Below are positions 22,503 to 30,790 of a stretch of DNA of 64,000 bases, in pieces. The notes under the pieces were generated by a model, which saw only the letters and a program-made list of their open reading frames with translations, ran no database searches and was not told where the DNA came from. The translations under genes were made by a program, and so were the position numbers. Numbering within the stretch: position 1 is the stretch's first letter; each line of letters starts with the position of its first letter. This stretch comes from Lachnospiraceae bacterium oral taxon 096 (GTDB lineage Bacteria > Bacillota > Clostridia > Lachnospirales > Lachnospiraceae). The stretch lies in the NCBI GenBank assembly GCA_018141845.1, contig CP073340.1, positions 955,001 to 1,019,000 on the forward strand, written 5' to 3'.

Positions 22503-23126
22503 ATGAAAAAAAGCAAGGTAAAGAAAAGTTTGAGTGAGAGAACGCAGCAGAATAAAAACGATTTACGTGTGCGAAAGACAAGGAAAGCCCTACAAGATGC
22601 TATACTAGAGCTTGCAAAAGAATATGATTTTGACGAAATTACAATTAATCAAATTTGTGATAGAGCACATATACGCAGAGTTACTTTTTATCGCCATTAC
22701 AAGGGAAAAAGTGATTTTGTTGCCAATGTAGTTCAGGATTTAGTTGATGCGTGCACAGAGTTTAATTCTGTATACATTCATGAATCGCCAACAGTTTACT
22801 ATGATTATGTAATCAATGATGTTTTGAATTTTATGTTAGAAAATGAGCGGCTGATTCGAGGCATCTTTTATAGTAAATATGCAAAGGTTGCGACAGAACA
22901 AATTTATACTAAATTTATAGACATTGTTCGCCGAGAAGTGTTGCGAAACAAAATGTGCACAGAAGAGAAGTTAGAGGAGAAGAAGTTTGTCATCTACTTT
23001 GTGTGCGGGGGAATTATGCATTTGGTATATGGATGGTTGGATGGTACCATTACAATACCTAAAGAAGAATATGCAAAAGAAATTAATTACTTGATGTTAT
23101 CCATTTGGAAATTGGAGCTTACTTAA
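22503..23126 (+). CDS. TetR/AcrR family transcriptional regulator
   Basis: A 207-residue DNA-binding protein. The N-terminal helix-turn-helix is clear: VRKTRKALQDAILELAKEY, then EITINQICDRAHIRRVTFYRHYKGK. The C-terminal part with LVYGWLDGTITIPKEE is the type found in DhaS-like TetR proteins. A basic, unstructured tail precedes the HTH. The target and ligand are not visible; the upstream envelope genes or the convergent panE gene are the only neighbours. It ends at a strong bidirectional terminator. Confidence 0.88.
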   Translation: MKKSKVKKSLSERTQQNKNDLRVRKTRKALQDAILELAKEYDFDEITINQICDRAHIRRVTFYRHYKGKSDFVANVVQDLVDACTEFNSVYIHESPTVYYDYVINDVLNFMLENERLIRGIFYSKYAKVATEQIYTKFIDIVRREVLRNKMCTEEKLEEKKFVIYFVCGGIMHLVYGWLDGTITIPKEEYAKEINYLMLSIWKLELT

Positions 23127-23129
23127 ATC

Positions 23130-23171
23130 AAAGGGTGGTTCTTTAAGCGAAGGCTTGAAGAACCACCCTTT
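23130..23171. terminator. Bidirectional terminator between tetR and panE
   Basis: Fourteen-bp perfect stem AAAGGGTGGTTCTT/AAGAACCACCCTTT with a 14-base loop, separating convergent genes; T-rich sequence is modest, so efficiency may rest on the stem. Confidence 0.85.
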
Positions 23172-23177
23172 ATAGAA

Positions 23178-24086
23178 TTAGTAGTTAAATTTGCCATCAT
23201 TTTTTTCTTCCAGTGCACGAATTAAATTATAGGTGTAATGTGAAAATGGGAGGGCGAGTCCCTTGGCCAGTGCCTTTTTGAGTAAAACTCCAAGAAACAT
23301 CTCGATTTCTGTGTGCCTATGTGCATCTAAATCTTGAAGGGTAGAGTAGCGTGTCTCTGGATCGATATTGGAAAGATCCAATAAATTTTGGTCATAATAG
23401 ATGCCATAGGAATTGGCCACAGAGGCCACCTCACTGGCCAGTGCCCTTTGAATGTTAGCAACAAACTCACTGTCTCGGTATGCACCAAGTCCCACGCCGA
23501 GAATGGCCTGCGGGAGATTGTAAGAAATATTGAGTGCATATTTTTGCCACAGTAGAGAAAGAATATCTTTGCTAAAGGTTGTCTTTAACTTTGTCTTTGC
23601 AAAGAAATTTTCAAGAGCAAAGAGCTGCTCATTTTTTTCTCCCACATCAGGAATGCCATAAAAGATGCCAGGTGTTTTTTGCGGGTCAAAATAGATGACA
23701 TTTCCGAGGCGTTTTGAAGTAATTTTAATCAATGAGTAGACAATGTTTTCCCTTGGGATGACGGTGGCGATGCGTTCTTCGCTGTCGATACCATTGAGAA
23801 GGCTCATGACTAAGGTGTGTTTACCGACAAATTTTGGAAGAACAGGCAAAATTTCTTCCAAGGCATGGTACTTGGTTGAGAGAATGACAAGATCATAGAT
23901 CTCAGCTTCGTCAAAAGTTTTTACTTTTGGATGCACACACACACCGTTGATTACAATTCCCTTACTGCCAAGGTCATTGGTGCGTTTGGCATCCGCAAGC
24001 ACAGTCATATCGATGTTCTCTGTTCCCCAGAGAACATAGGCACCAACACTACCGGCACCAATGAGTGCAACTTTTTGAATGTCCAT
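23178..24086 (-). CDS. panE: 2-dehydropantoate 2-reductase (ketopantoate reductase family)
   Basis: NADPH-dependent reduction of ketopantoate to pantoate for pantothenate/CoA synthesis. The N-terminal Rossmann motif KVALIGAGSVGAYVLWG, the segment DLVILSTKYHALEEIL, MSLLNGIDSEERIA and the catalytic-region Lys in LWQKYALNISYN are all in place. Length 302 is usual. AGGAGGAA lies just upstream of ATG at 24086. Paralogues of this family reduce other 2-oxo acids, so the exact substrate is likely but not certain; no panB/panC neighbours are present. Confidence 0.85.
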   Translation of the reverse strand: MDIQKVALIGAGSVGAYVLWGTENIDMTVLADAKRTNDLGSKGIVINGVCVHPKVKTFDEAEIYDLVILSTKYHALEEILPVLPKFVGKHTLVMSLLNGIDSEERIATVIPRENIVYSLIKITSKRLGNVIYFDPQKTPGIFYGIPDVGEKNEQLFALENFFAKTKLKTTFSKDILSLLWQKYALNISYNLPQAILGVGLGAYRDSEFVANIQRALASEVASVANSYGIYYDQNLLDLSNIDPETRYSTLQDLDAHRHTEIEMFLGVLLKKALAKGLALPFSHYTYNLIRALEEKNDGKFNY

Positions 24087-24175
24087 AAGTTCCTCCTTTT
24101 CTTATATATGTACATTACTATTTTTATCATATCACATTTAGTAAAAAGATTATATAGTCAGACAATGTATTCTTG

Positions 24176-24184
24176 TGGTATAGT
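24176..24184 (+). promoter_or_regulatory. Extended minus-10 promoter for thrH
   Basis: TGGTATAGT (TGn plus TATAGT at 24179-24184), 32 bases ahead of the thrH start. The minus-35 is weak, as is common with the TGn extension. Confidence 0.5.
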
Positions 24185-24215
24185 TTAGAAGAAAAAAAGA
24201 AATGGAGAGAAGAAA

Positions 24216-24818
24216 ATGGACATTGTTTGCCTAGATTTAGAGGGTGTTTTAGTGCCAGAGATTTGGATTGCATTTGCTAAGGAAAGTGGAATTGACGAAT
24301 TAAAATTGACAACGAGGGATGAGCCTGATTATGACAAGCTGATGAAATTTCGCTTAGAGACATTAAAAAAGCATGGGCTTGGACTTAAAGAAATTCAAAA
24401 GACTATCGAAAAGATCTCTCCAATGGAGGGAGCAAAGGAATTTTTAGATGAGCTCAGAGAAATGACACAGGTGATTATTCTCAGCGATACTTTTGCTGAG
24501 TTTGCTAAGCCGTTAATGAAAAAGTTGGGTTGGCCAACAATTTTTTGTAATTCTCTTGAGGTGGCAGAAAATGGAGAGATTACGGGCTATCGCATGAGGG
24601 TGGAAAAATCAAAATATACAACAGTAAAGGCATTGCAGTCCATAGGATATGATACGATTGCCAGTGGAGATAGCTACAATGATATGGGAATGATACAGGC
24701 CAGCAAGGCGGGATTTTTATTCAAGAGTCCAAAGAGTATTCAGGAGCAATTTCCACAAGTTCCTGCCTATGATACCTATGAAGAATTACTCGATGCGATC
24801 AAGGCGGCAAGAGCTTAG
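24216..24818 (+). CDS. thrH: Phosphoserine phosphatase/homoserine phosphotransferase
   Basis: HAD-superfamily enzyme that removes phosphate from phosphoserine and can transfer it to homoserine, linking serine and threonine synthesis. HAD motifs are visible: CLDLEGVLVP with the nucleophile Asp near residue 6, ILSDTF (motif II), Lys in VEKSKYTTV (motif III), and GDSYNDMGM (motif IV). The DLEG form of motif I and the length of 200 fit the ThrH subgroup. It stands alone between panE (divergent) and lon, with GGAGAG before the start. Confidence 0.88.
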   Translation: MDIVCLDLEGVLVPEIWIAFAKESGIDELKLTTRDEPDYDKLMKFRLETLKKHGLGLKEIQKTIEKISPMEGAKEFLDELREMTQVIILSDTFAEFAKPLMKKLGWPTIFCNSLEVAENGEITGYRMRVEKSKYTTVKALQSIGYDTIASGDSYNDMGMIQASKAGFLFKSPKSIQEQFPQVPAYDTYEELLDAIKAARA

Positions 24819-24842
24819 AGAATAAAAAAGTGATAAAACAAC

Positions 24843-24871
24843 TTGACAAAAAAAGATCGTTGCAGTATTCT
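24843..24871 (+). promoter_or_regulatory. Sigma-A promoter of lon
   Basis: TTGACA at 24843-24848, a 17-base spacer and TATTCT at 24866-24871. The leader then runs about 100 bases and holds a hairpin and the CIRCE element. Confidence 0.75.
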
Positions 24872-24878
24872 CTAATAA

Positions 24879-24931
24879 GGTGTAGAGTTGCGTAAAAAGG
24901 CTTCCTGCGGGAAGCCATTATTTTTACACCA
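24879..24931 (+). other. Stem-loop in the lon leader
   Basis: GGCTTCC-TGCG-GGAAGCC (24899-24916) is enclosed by longer pairing GGTGTA/TACACC with A- and T-rich sides. The T-rich 3' side could also act as a weak terminator for upstream transcripts or attenuate lon. Confidence 0.5.
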
Positions 24932-24934
24932 AGT

Positions 24935-24961
24935 TTAGCACTCGTAAAAGAAGAGTGCTAG
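24935..24961 (+). promoter_or_regulatory. CIRCE operator (HrcA binding site) in front of lon
   Basis: TTAGCACTC, 9 bases, GAGTGCTAG: the classical CIRCE inverted repeat with one end mismatch, 18 bases before the lon start and directly before its GGAGG. HrcA binding here would place lon in the heat-shock regulon. Confidence 0.9.
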
Positions 24962-24978
24962 TAAAAGGAGGCAGAAAG

Positions 24979-27261
24979 ATGATGATTGTACCTGTTTATA
25001 ATATGGTGACATTGCCAGATACAAATATATATTTTCCTACAGAGCGATTTGAGGAGATTGTGGGAAGTATGCCAAAAGAAGATGATGAAAAAGCTACGAT
25101 TTTGATCTTGAAAGAGGATATCAGTAAAGAAAAATTTCAAGCAGAGAGCTTTTATCCAATTGCTCTTACAGGAATTGTAAAAGAAGTTTCTTCGGAGGGC
25201 TATGTTCTGATTCATCTTCAAAAGAGAGTAAATGTCGATGAAATCTGTGTGGATGGTGAGCACAACATTGCACTCACACTTTCCAAGGCACCTGTAAAGG
25301 AAGATACAGACCCAGAGTTTGAGGAGGAAAGATTAAAGAAATTAAAGGCGGAGTTAGAAAAGTTTTCCTCCAATTTTCAGTGGGGAAAGATGGCAAAAAA
25401 TTATATTCAACACTGGAATTGCCTAGAAGAGGTTCTGGCAGGACTTTCACCTTGGATTTTATTGGATGCTTCAGAAAAGTATGCTCTGCTTGAGCAAGAG
25501 AGCAAATTAAAGCGAGCAGAATTGATGGAGCGAGCAGTTCGGGATTTTATTGAAGTGGGAACCATCAAAAATAGGGCAGAAAATGACCAAAATAAAGAGT
25601 ACCAAGATTCCTATAAAGAAAAAGCAATTCGCAGGCAGATCGAGTACTTACAAAAAGAATTGGATGAGATGCATCCAGAGAATATTTCAGATATTCGAGA
25701 GCTGGAGTTAAAGTTATCAAAATTAAAGCTCAATGATGCCGCAAAGAAAGAGACACAAAAGGTATTAAAGCGTCTCAAGCAAGAGGGAAACAATAGCCCA
25801 GAATATGGACTTTTGTATAATTATCTTGATTTTGTTGTCGGATTGCCTTGGGCAAAGAAAAGATATAAAAAGATCGATCTTGACAAGGCTGAAGGCTATT
25901 TAGATGCTGAGCACTTCGGATTAAAGAAGGTAAAGGATCGCATTATTCAGCAGGTTGCGGTGATGAATTTGACAAAAAAGCAATCGGGTTCGATTCTTCT
26001 CTTTGTCGGGGCACCAGGAACAGGAAAGACAAGCATTGGGCAAAGCATTGCAAAGGCTATGGGCAGGGAGTATGTGAGAGTAAGTCTTGGTGGTGTGAGA
26101 GATGAGGCCGATATTCGTGGACACCGAAGGACTTATATTGGTGCAATGGCTGGACGAATTATGGATGGAATCAAAAAGAGTGGAGTGTCTAATCCTGTGA
26201 TGGTTCTTGATGAGGTGGATAAGCTTTCTAGATCCTACAACGGAGACCCAGCGAGTGCACTTCTTGAGGTGCTTGATCCTGAGCAAAATGCAACCTTTAC
26301 TGACCACTATATGAATGTCCCATTTGATTTGTCGGATGTATTTTTTGTCTGCACAGCCAATACGCTGGAGACTATTCCAAGACCACTGTTGAATCGAATG
26401 GAGGTCATTCGATTTTCTGGCTATACAGCGACGGATAAATTTGAAATTGCCAAGAAGCATTTATTGAAAAAGGCAATGGAAAAGACAAACATTACAGCTA
26501 AAAATATGGAAGTTACCGATGATGCCATTCGAAAAATCATTTCCGATTTTACAATGGAAGCGGGCGTTCGAGGGTTAAAGAAGAGACTGGATGCACTTTG
26601 TAGGGCAGCAGCAGTAAAGATTGCCAGAGGAAATCAGGAAAAATTGGTAATTCGACCAGAGGATGTGCAGGAATTATTGGATGCAAAGCCGATTCGCCAC
26701 GACAAGGCATTGGAGGAGAAAAAACCTGGTGTCGTTACAGGACTTGCTTGGACAGCGGCAGGAGGGGACATTCTCTTTATCGAAACCTTGTTGACGAAGG
26801 GAAGTGGAAAGATTCAGGTCACCGGTCAGCTTGGCGATGTGATGAAGGAATCTGTGCAGATTGCCATCAGTTTAGTCAAGTCAATGTTTCCAGATAAGGC
26901 AGAAATTTTTGAAAAGAATGACCTTCATATCCATGTTCCAGAAGGTGCTGTGCCAAAGGATGGTCCATCGGCAGGGATTACATTGACAACGGCACTGTCT
27001 TCATTGATTACAGACCAAGCAGTGAGTGCAAAGGTGGCCATGACGGGTGAAGTGACGCTTCGTGGTGTGGTGACACCGATTGGTGGTCTGCCAGAGAAGC
27101 TAATGGCAGCGGTGAGAGCAGGGATTGAGACAGTCTTTATTCCAAAAGACAATGAAGATGACTTAAAAGATGTCGCAGATGAAGTAAAGAGTCAATTAAA
27201 GATTATTCCGGTGAGTGAAGTCAAAGAGGTTCTTTTACAGACAGGCGTAATTATAGAATAA
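24979..27261 (+). CDS. lon: ATP-dependent protease Lon
   Basis: Cytosolic hexameric AAA+ protease that removes damaged and regulatory proteins. From ATG 24979 it is 760 residues: N-terminal substrate domain (about 1-200), coiled-coil linker (KAIRRQIEYLQKELDEMHP), Walker A GAPGTGKTS (about 343-351), Walker B VMVLDEVDKL, and the C-terminal protease with catalytic Ser near 664 (KDGPSAGIT) and Lys near 707 (LPEKLMAA). GGAGG at 24967-24971 decides this start; an in-frame GTG at 24955 would overlap the CIRCE operator. Regulation by HrcA is inferred from that operator. Confidence 0.96.
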   Translation: MMIVPVYNMVTLPDTNIYFPTERFEEIVGSMPKEDDEKATILILKEDISKEKFQAESFYPIALTGIVKEVSSEGYVLIHLQKRVNVDEICVDGEHNIALTLSKAPVKEDTDPEFEEERLKKLKAELEKFSSNFQWGKMAKNYIQHWNCLEEVLAGLSPWILLDASEKYALLEQESKLKRAELMERAVRDFIEVGTIKNRAENDQNKEYQDSYKEKAIRRQIEYLQKELDEMHPENISDIRELELKLSKLKLNDAAKKETQKVLKRLKQEGNNSPEYGLLYNYLDFVVGLPWAKKRYKKIDLDKAEGYLDAEHFGLKKVKDRIIQQVAVMNLTKKQSGSILLFVGAPGTGKTSIGQSIAKAMGREYVRVSLGGVRDEADIRGHRRTYIGAMAGRIMDGIKKSGVSNPVMVLDEVDKLSRSYNGDPASALLEVLDPEQNATFTDHYMNVPFDLSDVFFVCTANTLETIPRPLLNRMEVIRFSGYTATDKFEIAKKHLLKKAMEKTNITAKNMEVTDDAIRKIISDFTMEAGVRGLKKRLDALCRAAAVKIARGNQEKLVIRPEDVQELLDAKPIRHDKALEEKKPGVVTGLAWTAAGGDILFIETLLTKGSGKIQVTGQLGDVMKESVQIAISLVKSMFPDKAEIFEKNDLHIHVPEGAVPKDGPSAGITLTTALSSLITDQAVSAKVAMTGEVTLRGVVTPIGGLPEKLMAAVRAGIETVFIPKDNEDDLKDVADEVKSQLKIIPVSEVKEVLLQTGVIIE

Positions 27262-27265
27262 GATT

Positions 27266-27309
27266 AACCTCTCTATTGCATAAAAGAAGTTGCAGTAGAG
27301 AGGTTTTTT
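27266..27309 (+). terminator. Intrinsic terminator of lon
   Basis: AACCTCTCTA/TAGAGAGGTT stem extended by TTGCA/TGCAG pairing, followed by TTTTTT. Confidence 0.9.
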
Positions 27310-27360
27310 GGTATATATTTTGGCATAAATTTACGGTATAATGTCGCTTGGAGGCGGGAT

Positions 27361-28080
27361 ATGTATTGTTTAATGGAAGATGGAACGAAAATTTATTATC
27401 AAATTTGTGGTCGAGGATATCCAATTGTCTTTTTACACGGCAATGGTCTTTCGGGGATGTATTTTAAGAAACAGGTGAGAGAACTTGCGGGGGAATATTG
27501 TTGCATTTGTATTGACAGTCGTGCACAGGGAAATTCAAATAATGAGGCAGAGGAATTGGAATTCGCCCAAATGGCTAAGGATGTAGAAGAGGTACTTTGT
27601 TTTCTTCGCATTAAAAAATGTTTAATTGTGGGACACAGCGATGGAGCAAATTTAGCACTTGTGTATGCGAGGGATTATCCTGATCGTGTGGGGGGAATGC
27701 TCATCAATTCGCCAAATATTCAAATTAATGGGGTAAAAAAGTATGGAGTTTGGTTGGTTGATATAGAATATGCCCTACTTTGCTTTTTGGGGAAGAGGTT
27801 TTTATTTGCGAAAAAGATGGCAAAAATTGTTCACTTAATGGTGGAAGATGTCCCTATTTCCTATGAAGAATTGAAAAAGATTAAGGTGCCGGTCTATGTT
27901 CTTGGAGGAAGTAGAGATATTATCAAGAGGGAACACATGAAAAATATTGCTTCTCATCTTGGCAATGGAAAGTTATTAATTCGCAGAGGACAGGGGCATC
28001 ATATTGCACTCTTTGACACTCGAGTTTACAATCGCTTGGTGGCTTATATTGCAAAAAAAATTAAAGGAGGAGAACAGTGA
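27361..28080 (+). CDS. Alpha/beta hydrolase
   Basis: A 239-residue serine hydrolase fold. The oxyanion region VFLHGNGLSG, nucleophile elbow GHSDGANLA (Ser near residue 95), a late Asp in LGGSRDIIK and His in GQGHHIALFD make a complete triad. No signal peptide is visible, so it is cytosolic. Substrate unknown. A perfect TATAAT at 27337-27342 and GGAGG before the start suggest its own promoter. Its stop overlaps the GTG start of mprF by 4 bases, so a role linked to membrane lipid metabolism is a fair guess. Confidence 0.82.
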   Translation: MYCLMEDGTKIYYQICGRGYPIVFLHGNGLSGMYFKKQVRELAGEYCCICIDSRAQGNSNNEAEELEFAQMAKDVEEVLCFLRIKKCLIVGHSDGANLALVYARDYPDRVGGMLINSPNIQINGVKKYGVWLVDIEYALLCFLGKRFLFAKKMAKIVHLMVEDVPISYEELKKIKVPVYVLGGSRDIIKREHMKNIASHLGNGKLLIRRGQGHHIALFDTRVYNRLVAYIAKKIKGGEQ

Positions 28081-30593
28081 AAAATATAAAGAGCTTAAAA
28101 AAAATAGTAAAGACCGTCTTCTTTGCTACGGTGAGTATTTTAGTAGTATTAGAAATTTTGAGATTGAAAAAGACGGTCAATGTGATGGATATTCGTGCCG
28201 CAGTGGAAAATGTCAGTCTTTCTCATTTCGCCTTGATGATTCTTTGTGGTTTGATTGCTGTAATGCCAATGCTTTTTTATGATTTTATTTTAAATCGTGA
28301 ATTACATACAAATTTTAGTAAGGGCTATATTATGAGGACAAGTTGGTGTATCAATACCATCAACAATTTGGCAGGATTTGGTGGACTTGTCGATATTGGA
28401 CTGCGCTATTCATTTTATGCACAGGAGGAAGAGGAAAAGGTAGCCATTCAGACCATCGGGAAGATTATCCTCTACTTTATGATTGGATTTTCCATCTATG
28501 GATGGATAGCCCTTGGTTTAGATGCTCTTTTTCCTGTAGCTGAAGTGAATAAGTACCATTTAGTTCTTATTGGTGTAGCTTTATATATGCCTATCATCCT
28601 GTTGGCAGAAAAATTTAAAAAGGTCAAATCCTTTGGAGCCATTCAAAGAAAGAGTATGATCGAATTGATTTTCGTCTCCTTTTGTGATTGGAGTTTGGTT
28701 ATTCTTTGCTTTAGTGTGACGGGTCGATTGATGGGAATCAATGTTCCTATTGTGAATATTATTCCGCTTTACACAATGGCCATTGCTCTTGGCATTGTGT
28801 CCATGATTCCTGGTGGAATCGGAAGCTTTGATCTCATTATGATTGCAGGATTGGAGAGCTTGGGCATTGACAATGCAAAGGTTATTGCTTGGCTTTTGCT
28901 CTTTCGCTTGGTGTACTATATCATTCCATTTTGCATAGGAATTATCTTCTTCTTCTATCATATGGGAGAGAAGATGAGTGGAAGAGTGCGATCTGTATTT
29001 CGAAGTGTCGGTGAAAGTATCAGCCACTTTGTTGAGCTATTTATTGTTCGAGTTTTTGGAGTGGGTTTTGTTTTGACCGCATTGATTCCTGATAAAATTG
29101 ATCAAATTCCATTTTTTGGGCGATATGGGCATATCAATGGGCAGCTGCTCTGGCAATTTCCTACAGTGTTGCTTGGCATATGCTTTATTTTATTGGCAAG
29201 AGGAATAAAGAGTCGGGTGAAGAGAAGTTTTCCGCTGGGTATTGTCCTTTTGATTCTCACAGGAATTTACATCAATATTGATGAGTGGAATATCCATTTG
29301 ACCATAGTTATTATCGCCATGATTTTATTGATGTTGGCTATTCGACCACAGCTTGATGTCAAGCAATTTTTATATAGTAGAGAAGCGATGGTGATTGACG
29401 GATGCATTATTACAGGAACAATGTTACTATTGTTTATCTTTGGGCAATATAGCTGGATTTCTCATCTTGTACATAAAAATCATCGACATCCCTTTGTTCG
29501 GTATATGCAAATGGGGATGCATGCTCTTGTTTTGGTGGCCATTGTTGCACTCATCTACTATGCCCTTGTGCGCTATTTGCAGGGAAAAAAGAGATGGCCA
29601 GGAGAGGAGCTTGAGCCAGAGCGTTTAGAAAAATTTTTGGCAACCTATCGAGGAAATCCAGATAGTGGATTGGCCTTTTTGGGAGATAAGCGTATCTTTT
29701 GGTATCAAAAAGAAGGTGTGGATGAAGTTGCCCTGCAATTTGGCTGTGAGAATAATAAATGTGTTGTGATGGGTGAACCGTTTGGAAATCGTGTATACTT
29801 TAAAGAAGCGATAGAAGCGATGATTTTAAGTGCAGGTGAACTTGGCTATGATGTGGTCTTTTATGAGGTTGGTCAGGAGATCACTCTATTTTTACATGAG
29901 TGTGGATTTTCTTTCTTAAAATTTGGTGAAAGTGCAGTAGTCAATATTGCAGATTTTTCGTTGGAGGGAAAGTCAAGAAAAAAGTTTCGACTAGTCAACA
30001 ATCGCTTGGAAAAACAGGGATATCACTTTGATATCGTAAAGGCACCGCATAGCAAGGAGTTGTTAGATTGTCTGGAAGAAATTTCTACTCATTGGTTGGA
30101 GGGAAGACCAGAAAAGGGATTTTCTCTTGGATTTTTTAGTCGCCCATATTTGCAGAGAGGGGATATCGCACTGATTCGAGATGAGAATGAAAAGGTGGTG
30201 GCCTTTGCCAATATTATGCCAGATTTTAGTGATGAAATGGCAACGATCGACCTAATGCGTCACGATCCAGAAACAGCACCAGCAGGCACAATGGATTATC
30301 TTTTTGTCTCTCTATTTTTGCATTTTAAGGAGATGGGAAAAGAATTGTTTTTTATGGGTATGGCCCCTCTTTCCAATGTTGGAAATTTAAAAAATAGTTT
30401 TTTGCAAGAGCGAATTGCCTATTTAATTTATACCTATAGTCAACATTTCTATTCATTTAGTGGGTTGAGAGAATATAAGGAAAAGTTTGATCCAGACTGG
30501 AGTGCACGCTATGTCTGTTATCCAAAACATAGCTGGTTAATTTGTGATATGCTCTCCGTATTTATGATTGACAATCGAGTGATTGAATTGTAG
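28077..30593 (+). CDS. mprF: Phosphatidylglycerol lysyltransferase/flippase MprF
   Basis: Aminoacylates phosphatidylglycerol, mostly with lysine from Lys-tRNA, and flips the product, lowering surface negative charge and sensitivity to cationic peptides. The 838 residues hold a flippase-type N-terminal half with many helices (NNLAGFGGLVDIGLRY, SMIPGGIGSFDLIMIAGLE) and a C-terminal GNAT-like DUF2156 synthase domain (LEKFLATYRGNPDSGLAFLG, HWLEGRPEKGFSLGFFSR). It starts with GTG 28077 behind AAAGGAGG. Whether lysine, alanine or arginine is transferred cannot be read from sequence. Confidence 0.93.
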   Translation: MKNIKSLKKIVKTVFFATVSILVVLEILRLKKTVNVMDIRAAVENVSLSHFALMILCGLIAVMPMLFYDFILNRELHTNFSKGYIMRTSWCINTINNLAGFGGLVDIGLRYSFYAQEEEEKVAIQTIGKIILYFMIGFSIYGWIALGLDALFPVAEVNKYHLVLIGVALYMPIILLAEKFKKVKSFGAIQRKSMIELIFVSFCDWSLVILCFSVTGRLMGINVPIVNIIPLYTMAIALGIVSMIPGGIGSFDLIMIAGLESLGIDNAKVIAWLLLFRLVYYIIPFCIGIIFFFYHMGEKMSGRVRSVFRSVGESISHFVELFIVRVFGVGFVLTALIPDKIDQIPFFGRYGHINGQLLWQFPTVLLGICFILLARGIKSRVKRSFPLGIVLLILTGIYINIDEWNIHLTIVIIAMILLMLAIRPQLDVKQFLYSREAMVIDGCIITGTMLLLFIFGQYSWISHLVHKNHRHPFVRYMQMGMHALVLVAIVALIYYALVRYLQGKKRWPGEELEPERLEKFLATYRGNPDSGLAFLGDKRIFWYQKEGVDEVALQFGCENNKCVVMGEPFGNRVYFKEAIEAMILSAGELGYDVVFYEVGQEITLFLHECGFSFLKFGESAVVNIADFSLEGKSRKKFRLVNNRLEKQGYHFDIVKAPHSKELLDCLEEISTHWLEGRPEKGFSLGFFSRPYLQRGDIALIRDENEKVVAFANIMPDFSDEMATIDLMRHDPETAPAGTMDYLFVSLFLHFKEMGKELFFMGMAPLSNVGNLKNSFLQERIAYLIYTYSQHFYSFSGLREYKEKFDPDWSARYVCYPKHSWLICDMLSVFMIDNRVIEL

Positions 30594-30760
30594 ACTGAAG
30601 GTAATGCAGCGAACATGATCTCAGCACCTTGAGAAGGAAGGTGCACTAATTATGGAAGTGAAGGGCAGCTTGAAGTTCGATTCTTCATCGTATTGTGTAT
30701 GCCCAGATTGTGTATTATGGCATATTTAATTTTATAGTTACTACCAAATGTTGGGCAGAA
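30594..30760 (+). other. Intergenic region with hairpins, no gene seen
   Basis: Contains a GCACCTT/AAGGTGC hairpin (30624-30644), and a second fold in which GGGCA pairs with TGCCC around a TTGAAG/CTTCA inner stem (about 30667-30712). No credible reading frame or T-tract terminator for mprF is visible here. Either a structured leader or small RNA, or decayed sequence. Confidence 0.35.
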
Positions 30761-30761
30761 G

Positions 30762-30790
30762 AGAGAGGATGCAGTGCATCCTCTCTTGTA
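30762..30790. terminator. Bidirectional terminator between mprF region and aroC
   Basis: Near-perfect palindrome AGAGAGGATGCA/TGCATCCTCTCT separating convergent transcription units; it abuts the aroC stop. Confidence 0.7.

Noticed and set aside
25921..26460. Long antisense frames inside lon, mreB, aroC and other large genes
   Set aside because: They mirror codon structure of well-supported genes on the other strand and have no ribosome sites or family resemblance.
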